A DNA stretch of 8,229 nucleotides from Nitratidesulfovibrio sp044433065 (GTDB lineage: Bacteria > Desulfobacterota > Desulfovibrionia > Desulfovibrionales > Desulfovibrionaceae). How positions within the stretch are numbered: position 1 is the first letter of the stretch; each line of letters starts with the position of its first letter. Location: contig JAWXUA010000130.1 of the NCBI GenBank assembly GCA_044433065.1, positions 1-8,229 of the forward strand, written 5' to 3'. The translations under genes and the position numbers were made by a program. The notes below the pieces were generated by a model that saw only the letters and a program-made list of their open reading frames with translations, was not told the origin of the DNA and did no database searches. Of the stretch, positions 7,801 to 8,229 are shown one piece after another.

Positions 7801-8229
7801 ATAGGTGTAGCAATCTTCGTATGCGCAGTTGGGATTACCAAGTTAAATTAACCCAATTCTTTGCCAACTACGCACGCCTCGAAGTTCTGCTTCCTGAAGA
7901 GGACATTATGGAGCTCTTGCGGAGTCCCAAAATCCTCATGCGCACCCTCAATGCTGATGCACGGCACCTTGAATCCGCCATCATCATTAGCGCCCTCGAC
8001 CTCATGTACTTCTGGATGTATCAGCCAAGAGCTCGGCACATTTTCCATGAGCGGCTCAATGCCATGTCCAAAGAAGAGCAAAGCGTCCTGCTTCTCTCGC
8101 AATTCGTCCTCACCCGTGAGCGCGCCGTAAGCCAGCTCTTCGTTGATGGGCTTGTAGGCTCCAACTTCTCGCGGCCCCTCGCTTTCTACCTCGACCAGCG
8201 AGAGCAGTATCTGCGTGACATGAGCCGTA
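4824..8229 (+). CDS. Large multidomain membrane protein of unknown function, PHP-like N-terminal part (3' end cut by window)
   Basis: I read an uninterrupted frame of 1,135 codons that runs off the right edge; the first in-frame stop upstream is TGA at 4785 and the ATG at 4824 is the first usual start, with only a weak CAGG upstream. I do not recognise a named family. Residues 1-165 look helical and soluble. Around 174-240 there are PHP-phosphoesterase-like features: FDNHVHDAST (His176, His178, Asp179) and VRIGVEFRSPF with Glu235, followed by LNLGGVN (480-486), ITHLEIFNLKDW (501-512, His503) and SRLGTDSTSRS (580-590). Some metal-ligand motifs of active PHP enzymes are not evident, so catalysis is uncertain. 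A low-complexity linker (about 655-695) carries a QTTG repeat. From about 797 come five likely membrane segments (near 800-815, 820-837, 873-892, 904-923, 940-962), then a mainly helical, charged tail (about 975 onward). No signal peptide is seen, so the N-terminal part is probably cytoplasmic. It appears to be separate from the upstream operon. Confidence 0.9.
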   Translation, partial: MTITTPFPSSAFFFDKQDKTLLHLANKVLDKQSLNASQSYGAPSHMVRKLFDANLHPHGIKELAVTHELRVAYAVMNLLDSLEAGRTEDRLLALTALRDEVLSSAQTTLQRNTARVLIQIMKELVRAHGDPCRQIKLAHDFRDTAAGKPRIVRAMLDRYNLLEMPEEWNQVAFDNHVHDASTKGRKNPTHLIMDAWVKGIRHLTVIYYNYIDGCAAQELLQAAQIMGVAVRIGVEFRSPFHGRYVDFIWVPRGFSHGQELLDFLDEPPVQALFAEGRKASNWQERYVFATLARWNTIHRLAVNEEFGLTLEPITKERFTRFVGSGQASLLHLAECVHQTICPAFASRVAELRDELECITSSIPAHEQHDNHRIAHIHETVKRMNSVDAEAILENWLDHAVNADLPNPDLVPEAPILYPREKTGKFFASQRQSGHRGQQLDAELNDQRYVDGLTPPELLQMPPHILLDWLTSLHSDYRVTLNLGGVNTADTLELLWQCGGLITHLEIFNLKDWSQGRAEHMAEISELQGAINQANMPLLKRIIQTILQEYEGNAERAKTFRTILHGMVELQNLYTVVPLRSRLGTDSTSRSHRQHGMGLVFPETLPPRAQRALKAKVVEAPSATVRLLGHNARATDEHARPLCEEGFPIEDGHHASDITSQNTNQNYQTIGQTTGQTTGHTTGQSPITPNNKAARQRLPIHSTVYRRESHIPQRHPLLGRGLSEWLRRLPLCSRVGTKTIVDWKVSTHSTRVTASKNGGNIATLGKSLGMSPAHLSLDDKEDNCSKARLGIAYLNNTLLNCIKILIGFIPAMMTFHYTQTWWLLAWFGALIWFSITGVRNIVQAVLAGGGGWRSTPLLRWNNYVSWSRMSDSLMFTGLSVPILELGMRTLLLQDTLGMDSQSHPAIVFTVIATANGLYIASHNIYRGLQTEAIIGNMFRSVLAIPVAMSYTTILFEILSFFNVYDPWVMLQPSATIISKMASDTVAAIVEGFADRCSNLRMRSWDYQVKLTQFFANYARLEVLLPEEDIMELLRSPKILMRTLNADARHLESAIIISALDLMYFWMYQPRARHIFHERLNAMSKEEQSVLLLSQFVLTRERAVSQLFVDGLVGSNFSRPLAFYLDQREQYLRDMSR
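6822..6869 (+). repeat. In-frame 12-bp minisatellite encoding QTTG repeats
   Basis: Four tandem 12-base units begin at 6822, 6834, 6846 and 6858, of the type CAAACGACAGGC, differing at one to three bases. They encode QTIG-QTTG-QTTG-HTTG (residues 667-682), followed by another Gln, in a Gln/Asn/Thr-rich linker that includes SQNTNQNYQ just before. The units have drifted, so the array is older than the perfect duplications at 4575 and 4676. Confidence 0.88.

Overview
The window holds five protein-coding genes on about 8.2 kb, with short intergenic gaps (the longest is 189 bp). There are no RNA genes, insertion sequences or CRISPR arrays that I can see. Taxonomy cannot be fixed from the sequence alone. 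Base composition is fairly balanced by eye. A lactate-permease-family transporter next to RNA-modification genes, and the overall style of the proteins, would fit a Desulfovibrio-like anaerobic bacterium, but that is a low-confidence guess.

Layout. On the minus strand, reading right to left, come an RluA-family pseudouridine synthase (1698-2726) and an LctP/LldP-family organic-acid permease (10-1557), separated by 140 bp of AT-rich DNA. On the plus strand come a TrmJ-type SPOUT 2'-O-methyltransferase (2916-3725), a DapF-fold amino-acid racemase/epimerase that resembles CntK histidine racemase more than true diaminopimelate epimerase (3738-4661), and a very large gene (4824 to the right edge, still open). 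The large gene encodes a multidomain membrane protein of unknown function: an N-terminal part with PHP-like signatures, a low-complexity linker and a multi-pass membrane domain.

How they relate. The pseudouridine synthase and the TrmJ-like methyltransferase are transcribed divergently from a shared 189-bp region with a candidate promoter for each, so two RNA-modification enzymes may be controlled from one intergenic region. The methyltransferase and the racemase are 12 bp apart and very probably co-transcribed. The large gene follows after 162 bp that contain a candidate promoter with an inverted repeat in its spacer, so it may be its own unit.

Most worth a second look: the CntK-like racemase with no metallophore partners visible next to it; the unrecognised large membrane protein; and three separate 12-bp tandem duplications within about 2.3 kb, two in frame inside genes and one in the intergenic gap.
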